Shown: one piece after another, positions 1 to 10,829 of the stretch | How positions within the stretch are numbered: position 1 is the first letter of the stretch | Layout: every line of letters begins with the position of its first letter | NCBI GenBank assembly: GCA_023213395.1 | Contig: CM041465.1 | Span: forward strand, 155,503,741 to 155,567,740 | Direction: 5' to 3' | Source of the DNA: Cycas panzhihuaensis | Taxonomy: Eukaryota; Cycadophyta | Length of the DNA stretch: 64,000 nt | Made by a program: the position numbers and the translations under genes | Notes under the pieces: model-generated | Seen by the model: only the letters and a program-made list of their open reading frames with translations | What the model was told of the DNA's origin: nothing | The model's database searches: none

Positions 1-613
1 TGCAAACACAAGCAAGACATATTTATCTCACACGTCCTTATCGCATAACAAAAACAAACATAAGAATAACAGACTTTTCATGCCCCTCATACCTAAAACT
101 TCCTTAGGTATGGTGCCTTGAGAGTACCTCCTCTCAAGGTTACTTTTACTTACCACTAGTAAGACCTCTTTGGTTCCACCCTTTGGTCTGTGCTTAGTCT
201 GTTAAACTAACCTCTCTTTTGTTTACTCACATTGTGAGCTGCCCTAAATTTACATGTGAGTTCCCTTCCCCTCCTGTTGAGGCATATTTCACTCATCACC
301 TTTTCATATGAGGAGGTGTTCTTTCACTTTCTTCCTCCCTCCTTCGACCATATAAGATGGGAGGGCCCCTTTTGAGGTTACTCAGGAAACTAAGAAGATC
401 CCTCTTCCACCTGTTACCCTGAATCAAGGAGGCATTACCTAAAAGGAAGTTTGTGTGCCATTTATGGCTCCTCAAACCTGGATTCTGACATATGGATGCC
501 CTTTGTGGGTGATCTCTTTTCCTTGTTCTTGAAGATCAATAATCACCTAGGCTATTAATAGTATCATCTCAACCTCACTTAAGTTTAGTGACCTGCCTAG
601 AGGCATGATTCCA
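1..613 (+). repeat. 3' part of the 5' LTR of E1
   Basis: The segment ends GATTCCA, directly followed by the PBS. Its last 300 bases align with the reverse complement of the ends of the three T LTRs (for example the shared GAGGTTACTCAGGAAA near 384 and the matching stretch near 60160). The complete LTR is about 3.1 kb in T, so roughly 2.5 kb lies to the left of the window. No coding region is seen here. Confidence 0.8.
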
Positions 614-614
614 T

Positions 615-632
615 TGGCAACCATACTGGGGA
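615..632 (+). other. E1 primer-binding site
   Basis: TGGCAACCATACTGGGGA begins two bases after the LTR end. M1 and M2 have the matching sites TGGTGACCATAC... and TAGCGACCATAC..., so the ancestral site probably began TGGCGACCATAC. This is not the initiator-Met site used by E2, E3, C1 and C2. From memory its first nine bases fit the acceptor end of a plant tRNA-Arg, the tRNA class reported for some Tat/Ogre elements; the match is inferred. Confidence 0.6.
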
Positions 633-870
633 CTCACCAATAAGGGGATCCATCCTCCCCTTGATCTGTTGGTGCTACCTCCTTTTCAGTAGCTCTCCTC
701 AATTTGTTGGGAAACCCCCAATGCTTGCATCTTATCATCTTTTTTTTTCCTTCTTCCAATCTTTAGGTGGAACTTGTATATGATGATTCTCTCATCGTTT
801 ACGAGGCCTTCCTCCTTCACTAGAAGACTCCCCTTACTATCCTCTTCCATCGTCAGATTTTGAATTAAGC
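633..870 (+). other. E1 leader between PBS and gag
   Basis: Non-coding leader. It aligns with the leaders of M1 (44996-45225) and M2 (59682-59913), including a shared stretch around the GGGAAACCCCCAA at 709. No additional gene is visible. Confidence 0.5.
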
Positions 871-3180
871 ATGGAAGGATTTCCTTTAGATTAGGTATAT
901 CATGCCTATGTATTTGAGTTCCACCAACCATCCACTTATTTCCAAGGGCCCACCCAAGAGAGTGAAGACCCTATCTTCTACCTAGGTGATCATGAGCACT
1001 TGCAAGTCAACCACCTCTTCACTCATGAGGTGGAAGCATCTTCTCCCTTGGAATACCATCACCCTAGTGGAAATCCTCATGAGGACTGCCCTATGGGGCC
1101 CATCTCATACAAAGACCCTTCAACCTCGTATGATTAGGTGGATACCCCTCCTGCGAATGTGATGGAAGCACTTAACCAGTGCTTCCAAGCCGTTATCCTC
1201 CAATCACATCCTAAGTGGTTGGATAACATCTTGTGATATATAGCGCATCCTTCCTCCTCATCTATATCGTCTCATCTATCTTATTCGACTTCCTTACTCG
1301 CAACGAGGGTATCTCCCATTGCATCTTCCTCTCCTTGTGGTCCATGTTCTTTAGGGACTACCTAAGGCATACCCTCTTCCTAACTTAGGTTAAGTATGCC
1401 TCCCCCTAGCCAAACAATTATGCCCCAACCAACCACAGTCTATCCACCTCTAGTTAGATCTAGAGGACCCACGTATGCCCCTCCTTCTAACCATGTGGGA
1501 GTAATCCTTGCGTATACCCAAGATCAACCTAGGGATCTTTCCCTTTACGTACCCCTAGGATATACTTCCCAACTATGGGGACACAGTAAAGGAAATCCCC
1601 TTCCTGATTATAGAGTGGATCCTTTGCATTAGTATGGTGTTGCACCACCTATAGGCAACCCATACGGGCAAAATCTAGTTCTACACCCTTCTATTCCATC
1701 CTCTTACATTTCCTCTTACATGGTGCCTTTATAAGGAGGGGAAGCCCCCTCCTAAGGCACCCCCTCTCATATCCCCTTTTAGCAAGGGGTATATCCTTAA
1801 GGAGGTATGGGACCCTCATATCCATCTGCTCCTCTTCCAATCCCTTTGAATGTGGAATTCATTCCTTCCCATCAAATGGGAGGAAGCATGTATCCCCTTC
1901 TGAACCAAGCCTCCTAAGGAGGATTTGGGAAACCTTGCCCACCTCCTTCTCTATCTTCTGTTGATCCTATGGTCCAATCAAGGGCATGCCCCTTCATGGA
2001 TTATAGATCAACCCCTTTATCCATTGAGGCACTAAGAACCAACTTACCTCCTCACCCTCCTGAGGTACCTAAATTTGATGGGACCTTATTGCAAGACCCA
2101 CTAGATCATGTTGGAAGTTTTCCCATGGTGTGCATTGATTATTAGGTATACAACTATATCCTAATAAAACGTTTTTCGTGCTCTCTCCAAAGAGATACCT
2201 TTAAATGGTTCTATCGCCTTCTAGCACACTCTATCCACTCATTCCAATAACTCATTGATGAATTCATCAATTATTTTGATGTAGTTCATCCCTTCGAGAG
2301 TAGAATAAAGGCTCTCTTGTCTCTTAAATAAGGTCACAATGAGATGAATCGTGACTTTGTGAGATGCTTCCATTATCTTCTCCACTCCACAAAGGCAACC
2401 TTGCCTGAGGAGTTAAAGAGAGATCTTTTTGTTAATGCCCTTCGCCCTGAAATCCACGTTGAAGTCCTCAAGATGGCAACGACAATATGTGACTCTACCA
2501 TAGCCAAGTATTTGGCTATTGAGGCCATTGAGATCTAAGTAGGTCTCAAGAAGCCTTTTAGGTCCTCACAATAGTGTGAGGCACCCCCTCCACCTCGTGA
2601 TACCAAAGTCCAATAACATCTTAGGTCTTCATCTCATCTGATAGAGAAGACCTTGGACCCCTTAACCTCCGCTATACATTCTTTCAAACATACGATGAAA
2701 GAGCTTAAACTCCAAGCCTCTTCATCTCCCACTTCCCACAAATCTATCTATTAAACTTCTCAAGCCACACCCCCCAAGGATGGTAATACCTAGTCTTCTC
2801 AAATAAGGAAGATAAATCCTTCCTTAGAGAAGAAGTGGTGTTCTGTTCATGGGGAATGCTTTCATGAGGACTCATAATGTAGGGCCTAACACCCTAAGGA
2901 TTCCACACAACATGACTCCTTCCCCCAGTGAGCATCTAGACCTAATTTATACTAACCCGTCCACAAGGATCCTTTCCCCAAACATAAGGAATATGATCGT
3001 AATACTCAACAAAAAGGCAATCAAAACAAAGGAAGATCTCCCAACCCTTACCCTACATAAGCTAAAGGGAAGGGTATAAGGAACTCCTCCTCTTCTTCTA
3101 GTTCTCTTAATTAACATCAAGCTCCTTTCCACTCTTGATCCCGAAACAAGGGAAAGAGAGTCATTCAAATACTTGAGACC
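871..3180 (+). pseudogene. gag: E1 gag (degenerate)
   Basis: Structural capsid/nucleocapsid polyprotein. The start is placed at the ATG of MEGFP (871), the only start codon shared by E1, M1 and M2; codons further upstream that line up (TCG, TTG) are not ATG. A Pro/Ser-rich N-terminal half (about 1150-2100) is followed by the conserved capsid core about 2200-2540 (FVRCFH..LHSTKATLPEEL) and a zinc-knuckle-like motif at 2839-2880, CSVHGECFHEDS-stop-C, with Cys and His spaced C-x2-H-x4-H-x4-C. Many stops (TAG or TAA) fall where M1 or M2 has Gln or Trp, for example the TAA before GHNEM, which is CAA in M2. Non-functional. Confidence 0.82.
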
Positions 3181-3875
3181 ACACCCTTATATGCCTTGAC
3201 TTGGTCCCAAATAGCTAAAGAAGCCACTAGCACTTCTTCTTCTACTCCCTATATCGATCCTCCTCTGGAAATCCCTCCTCTAAAAATTCCTACGCTTTCT
3301 AAGACTATTCACGTGTGCCCCGATCATTACGATTTTTGAAGGGTACTTCTCAAACTTACCACAAAGGGGAAGCCCTTCTCTATTATTGATGAGCTTTACA
3401 CCGTGGCTGCAGGGATGTCCATGATGGATGTCTTGAGAAGCTATCCTAAGTAACGTGTTTTTTTCTTAGAAACTTTAGGTTTAGTTGATGCATCTATTCA
3501 TACCTTAGGTGTTACCCTAAGTCGCAAGCCCATCATCTGGTTTGATCCCAAAGATCTTCCTCTAGCCAGTGAAAGGGAACATTAATGGTACTTCCCCTTC
3601 ACCATAACCATAAACACACCCAAATACACCCTTCAAAGGACCATTGTAGATAATGGTTCTTCCGTTAATGCTATGCCCTTATGCATCATGCAAGAGCTTG
3701 GCATATCATCCATCAAACTGGTCCCATGGCATTGTCAAGACTACAATAGTAGCAAAAAGACACCCTTGGGGCCGATTTCTATTCTCCTCACTCTCAGTGA
3801 TAAAATTATCCTTACTAACATCATAGTCCTTGATGTAGATGTGGACTACAACGTCTTATTCAGATGCCCATAGCT
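3181..3875 (+). pseudogene. pro: E1 protease region
   Basis: Retropepsin-type aspartic protease that would process Gag-Pol. A conserved pre-protease block (KPFSIIDELYT..., LETLGLVDASIHTLGVTLSR) leads into the active-site loop IVDNGSSVNAMPLCIMQELG near 3640-3705. The catalytic Asp is present and is followed by Asn-Gly-Ser-Ser rather than Ser/Thr-Gly, a variant seen in other plant gypsy elements. The domain ends with VLDVDVDYNVLFRCP. The frame continues from gag without a separate start, so one Gag-Pol ORF is likely. Internal TAA and TAG stops make it non-functional. Confidence 0.8.
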
Positions 3876-4664
3876 CAACCAAATGGGAGCTATGAGCTCA
3901 TCCCATTGGGGACAAATTAAATTCATCTATGAGGGGTGAATGAGGGTTGTCCCCCAAGAGCCTCCTCCCACCAAACAACCCCATCAACTTTGTCAAATGG
4001 CTTGTGACCAAGCAAAGGGTGATAAAGGCCCTTTCACCTATGCTTCCATTTGTTCCATCAACATTCCTGAGTTACCTTATCTAGAAGAAGGCCCTTCTAC
4101 TTCTTCCTTAAACCTTATCTATTTTACCCCTATTAGTGTAGGGAGGTATGGGTACCTCATCGTGATTAGCGATGACGAGTCTAACAGTAAGGATGAGGAC
4201 CTTCCTTATCCTGTATCCCTCTTAAACATGAGTGGGGGGTGCTCTCTCATTTCAAGTCCTGACCTGGAACCCCTTCCTTCGAGGAGTATAGGCCTCCTCC
4301 TAATTCACATGCCATTGCTCCTATCTCTCATGAGATCTCCCATATCACCTCATCTTCCACTTCATCACCCTTCATAGGCGATGAGGCAAGGGAACATCTT
4401 GTCACTTATCACAAGAGGTCATCGTCCAACTCTTTTGAAGAGTCCCTTGAGTACATTGAGTGGTGGGTGACTGCTACAGTCTCACCGCTCCTTCTAGTCC
4501 TCACCCCTCATCTTCTCGAAGCATGATTATCCATGGGATAGATTGCTTTAAGGATGATGATGCCTTATTAGAGCACTCAGTGGGCTTTGCACCTAATCTC
4601 CCTCCTGGTCACCATAAACTTGATTACTAGAAGGTCTTAGCCATTGGATCATCCTTAGTCAACC
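3876..4664 (+). pseudogene. E1 protease-RT linker, serine and acidic rich
   Basis: The linker has an open stretch of 145 codons (3940-4377) with VVPQEPPPTKQP, then KGDKGPFTYASICSINIPEL and the acidic run ISDDESNSKDEDLP. It matches the linkers of M1 (41028-41858) and M2 (55750-56640). No known domain was recognised. It is cut at 4669 by insertion of E2; the same frame resumes at 17753. Confidence 0.7.
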
Positions 4665-4749
4665 TGAACTATAATATAACCTCACCTCCATAAGAGAAAG
4701 GAAGTATTAACATGCAAAATCCATCAAAGGGTTATGTGATCTTGTGATT

Positions 4750-4965
4750 ATTCTAAAGTACTTGCTTATTTAGTAAGTGCCTAAATAGTTGTACTTGCTT
4801 ATTTAGTAAGTACTCAAATAGTGGTGCTTTTATATTACACATGCATTTAGAAAGTAGTTGTGCTCACTTATTTAGTAAGTGAATTACACATATATTTAGT
4901 AAGTAGTTGCACTTTTTGCGCATGTATTTAGCAAGTAGTTATGCTCACTTATTTAGTAACTGCTT
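4750..4965 (+). repeat. U3 repeats of E2 5' LTR
   Basis: Repeated TTATTTAGTAAGTG and ATTTAGYAAGTAGTT blocks form about two copies of a unit that occurs about four times in the other LTR. Each core (ACTTGCTTATTTAGTAAGT) can fold on itself with 7-base arms, allowing one mismatch. Likely enhancer-type repeats (inference). Confidence 0.65.
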
Positions 4966-4997
4966 AGAATAGAAGTAAGCATTAGTAGTTGAAACAC

Positions 4998-5005
4998 TAT
5001 ATATA
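4998..5005 (+). promoter_or_regulatory. TATA box of E2 5' LTR
   Basis: TATATATA followed by CCCTC lies about 165 bases before the LTR end, and the same motif is at 17587-17594 in the other LTR. The position fits the U3/R promoter of a plant LTR. Confidence 0.65.
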
Positions 5006-5169
5006 CCCTCTCGAGTCTTTATTATAATTCATTCTTAGATCATATCACTTAAGAGAAAAGAACTTCAGTTCTCTTTGGTGATTAATTGTCTCCTTTGGCC
5101 CTCTTTGGTGCTTAATATTTCTCTCATTTCTCTCTTTGGAGTTCTTCATTGTGGAAGATACATTACAAG

Positions 5170-5182
5170 TGGTATCAGAGCC
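5170..5182 (+). other. E2 primer-binding site (initiator Met)
   Basis: TGGTATCAGAGCC lies two bases after the LTR end and is the standard plant tRNA-iMet complementary site. Confidence 0.92.
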
Positions 5183-5875
5183 ACCTTCCAAGGCCAATTT
5201 GGTGCAATTTTTTTTTTTCCTTTCGCACTTACCTACCGTATACTCTCACCTCGCCCACTCAGATCTTGATGATCAGAAAGTAGTAAAAGTGTTGGGTTAC
5301 CTATTGTTTAACTATGGAAAATACTTGGGCAGAAGCCATAAAACTCATTGTGAGAAGTACCATGAGAACCCCAAAGTAGCTGGCTAAAATGTTTACCAGT
5401 GAAATGGGCAATGACCCCATCCTAAATTAGATTTCCCTTAGTTGAGTGTATTTAAAGAGCTATCATTTTGAGGTAAATTCGTGGCTAGGGTTTTAGTGGT
5501 TATTTCCTTCAAGAAGTAATTATTGCGATTCTAGAGAGAAGTACTCACTTAAATAGCATTTGTGGCTAGTGAGATTAATCACAATCCCCTAGGAAGCCTT
5601 CTATTGGGGCTCACTACTTATTCTGGTCAATGTTGCATCAGTGCTCTAAATGCTTATAGTAAACAAACTAGTGCTAACACAGAACAAAATAGATAATTAA
5701 AAAAAAAAGAGAGAGAAGAGTAAAATTGTTGGGAACAACTATCTATAGTCACCCCATTCCCTCCTCTTTCCCTCTCATCTTTTCATCCCAATTTCTTAGA
5801 ACTTTAATTCTATCTTACTCATCCTTCTTTGTACATTCCTAGTCCCTTATTCTTTAAACACCTTTTACAATCATC
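5183..5875 (+). other. E2 leader, non-coding
   Basis: Nearly 700 bases between PBS and gag. The stretch is A/T-rich with a poly-T run (about 5209) and a purine-rich run (about 5700). Short open frames run across the LTR/leader junction but have no family resemblance and are not retained. No gene is seen. Confidence 0.6.
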
Positions 5876-6942
5876 ATGGCTCTAACTTAAGGCAACCGAA
5901 TCTTACTTTTAGAAAATCAATTCACCATATTACAACAAGAAATTTAGACAGAAGTGCAAGAGGTAAAAACTGACATGTTAAATTTAGCATCAAAATATGA
6001 TATTGTTTCTATTATGTCCTAGATGTCATAAATAACAATACAAATCACTTCAAATCAAAATCAGATGGCACAAATTATAGCATAACTTTCTTCTCATCAA
6101 GCAGGTCCTGTACCGCCACCATTACCCCCATGCTAGCCATAATCATTTCACCATAAAATCAATATTCCAAATTTTGATCCTAATCTAAATAGAGAAAGCA
6201 CTCGTAGTTGGATAAGTAAATTAGAATCCTACTTTGTCCTCTATCTAATGACTAAAGATGATAAACTATTGTATGCCTTTATCCATTTAGATGGGAAAGC
6301 ATATCACTAGTTTAATTAGTGAAAAAATGAGTACCCTTTAGCTCAAACATGGTAACACTTCACAAGCTATTTTTTCAAGTAGTATGAGGATACATGGAGT
6401 CAGGCATTCTTCACTCAACTGACTAGGATTAAGAAATTATCATATGTAGAGCTATTGATAGATGGATTCCAAGCATTATTCAATCAATGTCCATAAGGTC
6501 AAAATCTGGATAAGTAAACATTAATCGATACCTATGTAGCAGGGCTCTAGGACCATATTCATATACAACTTAATACATTATCATGCCTTCTCTCAAGGAA
6601 GCTATTAGAATGGAAAGGGTAGTAGAGGAAGAGTTCACAGCTAAAAGATATGTATACACCCAAAGAGACATCCCATGGTCCTCTTGATCTTGACAAACAG
6701 ACTTCCAATAGCCCCATCCTTAATTTGATGATGCAGTTCACCCTTAAATAGACTTTCAACGCTCTTAACCTCAACTAAATAATACAAATCATCCTTCAAT
6801 AGATTGGCAAGCATTGGGATCCCTAACGAAAAAGGTCTAAATCTCATAAGTTGAAGCACAACGATGAGTAGAAGTAGGCCTCTATATACAATGCGAAGAA
6901 AAGTAAACTCTTGGGCATGGTTGCATTTGTTCAGCAAGGTAT
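5876..6942 (+). pseudogene. gag: E2 gag (degenerate)
   Basis: Retrotransposon gag. The ATG at 5876 follows the leader. An N-terminal coiled-coil-like stretch (LLLENQFTILQQEI) is followed by a Pro-rich hinge and the capsid core about 6160-6480 with the family pattern FDPNLNRESTRSWISKLESY, then LDGKAYH and TWSQAFFTQLTRIKK. Internal stops are numerous (for example TAA and TAG near 5889 and 5947). A zinc knuckle could not be identified, so the C-terminal part is probably decayed beyond recognition. Confidence 0.75.
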
Positions 6943-7584
6943 ATGGTCTTTTCCATCGACCCCATAGATGACCCATTAGACTCAGATTCTGATGAAGAGG
7001 TGGATGAAGGAATCCAGGTAGACCCCAACCCTAACCCCCAACTAGAAATATCCCTATCAATTGTAACTTCTACTAGTTGTCCTGAACCCTTACAAGTTAG
7101 ACGTATTCTTCAAAAGTCTCTAATGTCAATCCTAATCGATGGTGGCGTTTCTTTAAACTTTGTTGATATCTCATTAGCTAGGTAGTTAAACCTATATATT
7201 GTCCCTAAGACTAGTTTCACTTACTCTCTACTAGGGTATCAGAAGCTCCATTATGTAGGTGTCATAAAAAACCTACATGTCCAAATTGGCTCATACCTCC
7301 TAACCTCTAATTTTTATGCATTATCTATAGGAGGATCTGATGTTATATTGGGGATCCAATGGTTACAAACTTTAGGAACTTATAACATGAATAACTCATC
7401 CTCTAATCCATTCATAATATTTAAAGATCATATGGGAAAAACACATAAACTATATGGTATTCAATCCCCTCCAAACCAACTTGTCTCACCTGGCCACATG
7501 AAAAGACATCTCCAAACCAACCTAGGTTATATAGTTCTCCTAAATAACATCCAAATTAATCCCATAATCCACCCACGCATCTAG
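6943..7584 (+). pseudogene. pro: E2 protease
   Basis: Aspartic protease. An acidic linker (DSDSDEEVDEG) precedes the active-site loop ILIDGGVSLNFVDISLA (about 7132-7182), with Asp present but the normal Ser/Thr replaced by Gly. The downstream strand ends in SDVILGIQWLQTLG, the conserved block found before RT in chromoviruses. One TAG interrupts the frame after SLAR. The 78-codon open frame 7348-7584 is its C-terminal half. Confidence 0.8.
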
Positions 7585-7599
7585 AATGTTGTTACAAAG

Positions 7600-8330
7600 T
7601 ATGAGTAAGTATTTGATCCTCTCCCTTCCATGACCCCTCATGACCATGGCTTTTACCATACAATTGAACTAAAATCTAACCATGACCTAATTAACTTGTG
7701 CCCATATAGAAATTCTTACTTTTAGAAAAATGAAATTGAGAAAATCATAACTGAACTAATGGATATAGGAATAATTCAACCCAATAAAAGCCCATATGCA
7801 ACACCAATCATCTTAGTTAGAAAAAAATATGGCTCTTTTCTTCTTTGTGTGGATTATAGGGAGCTTAATAATATTACTATCAAGAATAAGTTTCCCACTC
7901 CATGAATTAATGATATGCTTAACAAGATCCATGAAGCATCGATCTTCTCTAAACTAGACTTACAAATAAGATATTACCATATCTCGATAGGCCTAAAAGA
8001 TTATAATAAGATAACTTTTCAAACCCACCATGGCCATTTTAAGTTTCGATTGATGTCTTTTGGCCTTTGCAATGCTCTGGCTACCTTCCAAGTGCTCATG
8101 AATAAAATTTTTGGTCCTCACCTTCAAATATTTATCATTATTTTCTTCGACAATATACTTATCTATAGCTCATGTTTAGACCATCACATTCATCATCTAG
8201 AAACAATCCTCTAAATTCTACATTAACACCAATTATATGCCAAACTTTCTAAGTGTGAATTGGAAAAAATGAACTCTAATACTTGGGCCACCTCATTTCT
8301 TGTAAAGAGGTACGTATGGACCCTGATAAA
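7600..8330 (+). pseudogene. E2 reverse transcriptase
   Basis: The RT fingers/palm are recognised from MDIGIIQPNKSPYATPIILV, LCVDYRELNNITIKNKFPTP, SKLDLQIRYYHI and FRLMSFGLCNALATFQ. The catalytic Y-x-D-D box reads FFDN (about 8146-8157), so both the Tyr and the second Asp are lost and the enzyme is inactive. The frame shifts near 8265, after LSKCELEK. Confidence 0.87.
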
Positions 8331-8960
8331 ATATCAGTCATCACTACCTAGTCAACACCAACCAATCTCACATAACTACAAGCATTCCTTGGTCTTACAG
8401 GGTTCTATCATCATTTTGTTCATAACTATGCCATAATAGTAGCCCCACTAATGAATTTGCTCCACAAAAACTCCTTTCAATGGTCTGTAGAGGCTGAAGC
8501 TACCTTTTCCTAGCTCAAGCTAGTGATGATCTCTACCCCAGTACTGGTCACTCCTAATTTCACCCAACCTTTCCAGCTTGAGTATGATGCTTCTGGATTC
8601 ATCATAGGCACTGTTCTTATGTAGGAATATCACCTTATTACTTTCAAAAGTCAAAAACTAAAAGACCATAAACTTTGACTATCAACTTACCAAAAGGAAA
8701 TGTGAGAAATCCTACATGTTATGGATAAGTGACGTCAATATATTTTAGGGTCAAAATTTACAATCCTTATTGATCACCATAGTCTCCATAATCTAATGGA
8801 TCAACCAATCCTCTTAAAAAAATAAACCAAATAGATTGATCACCTTTAGGTTTTTGACTTTATGATATCTTATAAGAAAGGTAAAGATAATGTCGTTGTA
8901 GATGCCCTTTCTCGCATTTCTCCCAATTCCAATGACACCAACCCTAACATCCATGCTATA
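8331..8960 (+). pseudogene. E2 RNase H
   Basis: The connection region and RNase H continue RT in shifted frames. LEYDASGFIIGTVLM (about 8577-8621) keeps the first catalytic Asp; ILIDHHSLHNLMDQP and YKKGKDNVVVDALSR give the later RNase H landmarks. Several TAG/TAA stops are present. Ends before the integrase zinc-binding region. Confidence 0.78.
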
Positions 8961-9544
8961 TCTAAGCCCCAACCCATTTGGCTAGATGAATTACATGATA
9001 AAAACTAGGCACAACCTAACTACTTCCTTTGGAAAGAAAAATCTTTAAACTAGAATGGATGGTCAACTCACTCAAACCATCTATTGTTTTATAATCGGAT
9101 CTTTGTCCACCCTTCCTCATCTTTCATTTCATACATTCTAACAGAATATCACTCCACTCCTTTAGGGGGTCATTTAGGATTTGATAAGACTTATTGTCAT
9201 ATTTATGTTGACTTCTTTTAGCCCCATATGAAACATACTATCTTTATCTTTGTGTCAGAATGTGATACTTGTTAATGGCATAAGGTGGATAATAATGCTT
9301 TATCGAGACTACTCTAACCATTACATATCCCTTAAGGAAAATGGTAGGACATTTCCATGGATTTTATTACTGGATTACCTACATTGGTTAGGTTTGAATC
9401 CATTTAGTTCGTCATCAATAGACTAATAAAATATGCTCATTTTATTACAATACACACATCTTATAAATCATCCCATCTGGCTAACATTTATGTTCAATTC
9501 ATTTTCCATCTTCATGGATTCCCTTTAATTATTATTTATGATAG
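8961..9544 (+). pseudogene. E2 integrase, N-terminal part
   Basis: The zinc-binding region is seen in HSTPLGGHLGFDKTY with the following CDTC, and the first part of the catalytic core in ISMDFITGLPT (first Asp) and LIKYAHFITIHTSY. The core is cut after GFPLIIIYD by insertion of E3 at 9545 and resumes at 16246. Confidence 0.82.
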
Positions 9545-10581
9545 TGTGATCGCAAAAGAGCTTAGTTGGTGAAGAAATCAATTATCAACCTTTCCTCCTT
9601 AAGATCCTTGGAGTTAGTGTAGAAAGCTCAATAACATCAAAACAACAATGAGCCCATGAAAGGAAAATTCTACACCAAATTAATTATTCTTGACATTAAT
9701 CCAAAAGTATGAGGAGTAATACTTTTATTAAACCATGAAAATCTCCATTTAATGGTGGAGAAATCAACTAGCAAAAGAATGGTAAAATTACAAGGAATAA
9801 ATGTTACAATTATACCATAAAGGGGACTCAAACCCTCCAAATGCTTCTCCAAGGATGCTTCCCAAGTCAAGTCTCCAAGAACCACCTCTCCAACCTGTAT
9901 AAGGGCTCAATTTATAGAAAGAAACCTAAATTGCATGTTTAACAAGTGGCAATCATGCAAGTATAACCACTAACCACCAGAATGCATGTTGTCTAAGTGG
10001 CCTTCATACAATTCTTAAACAGTTATAGCTTGTAACAGATCTTAACATACTCCAATTTGGCTAAAATTTGGTACACATATAGGAACATATGTCCCCTCAG
10101 CTTCCTCAAATGTTTAGCTCATTTGGATGTCATTTGACTACATTTTTATTCATTTAATAATAATATGTATTTCTATTTTTCTGTTGTCCAAGTGGCCTTC
10201 ATGAAAATCTTAAACGTTGCGGCTTGTAACTGACCTTAACAGACTCTAATTATTATCAAATTTGTTACACATATAGGAACATATGTCTCCTCCGCTTCCT
10301 CAAAATTTTAGCTCATTTTGATGCCATTTAGCCATATTTCTATTCATATAATTATAATATATATTTTCTATTTTTTCTGCTAGCAGTGGGATTAATTTTT
10401 ATGCAAAGACAAGGCTTGAACTCTAATCAAATGATATTTTCTGAACCCCACCATTTGTACACATCTAGTGGGATTTGTCTTCTCCCTTTACACAAAATTT
10501 CATAGAATTTTGATACCATTTGGCCATATCTCGTTTAGTTATGCCAATGCCTAGCATTTTCCGCTAGATCCTCCTGGATCA
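9545..10581 (-). repeat. E3 3' LTR
   Basis: Bounded on the + strand by TGTGATCGC and ...CTGGATCA (TG...CA). It is 1,037 bp and matches 15191-16245. Internally it contains two related AAGTGGCCTTCAT/AGGAACATATGTC blocks (about 9990-10130 and 10195-10335), also present in the other LTR. No coding region. Confidence 0.92.
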
Positions 10582-10583
10582 TG

Positions 10584-10598
10584 GCTCCCCCTTCCTTG
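10584..10598 (-). other. E3 polypurine tract
   Basis: On the - strand AAGGAAGGGGGAGCC stands directly before the 3' LTR start (TGATCC). This is the expected primer for plus-strand DNA synthesis. Confidence 0.75.
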
Positions 10599-10829
10599 GA
10601 AAATAGCCAACTCCTGTTTGGCTTAGAATTGGAGATGGGGGAAGTGTTGTTCTCATTGTTACCTACTAAACCACTTGGCCTTACTAGGCAATTGCCCTGC
10701 TACTCCAATCCTGAAAGATTCATGTGTCTTATGTCTTGTTTTGGTAGATTTTCTCTCCAAGATACAATCTTCCTTGAGAGGCTCCTCACTTTCCAAATAC
10801 AAATCATCAACTGAATGTAAAGTGAACTG

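Larger units (their letters stand above)
4670..5167 (+). repeat. E2 5' LTR
   Basis: Starts TATAATATAACC (TG of the terminus changed to TA; the other LTR begins TGTAATATAACC) and ends GATACATTACA just before the PBS. It is 498 bp, shorter than the 630-bp 3' LTR because its U3 holds fewer copies of a tandem unit. Confidence 0.9.

Noticed and set aside
3940-4377. Separate small gene of 145 codons in E1
   Set aside because: It aligns with the protease-RT linker of M1 and M2 and is part of Gag-Pol, not an independent gene.
5075-5387. Two overlapping open frames at the E2 LTR/leader junction
   Set aside because: They run through the LTR end, PBS and leader and resemble no gag or known protein.
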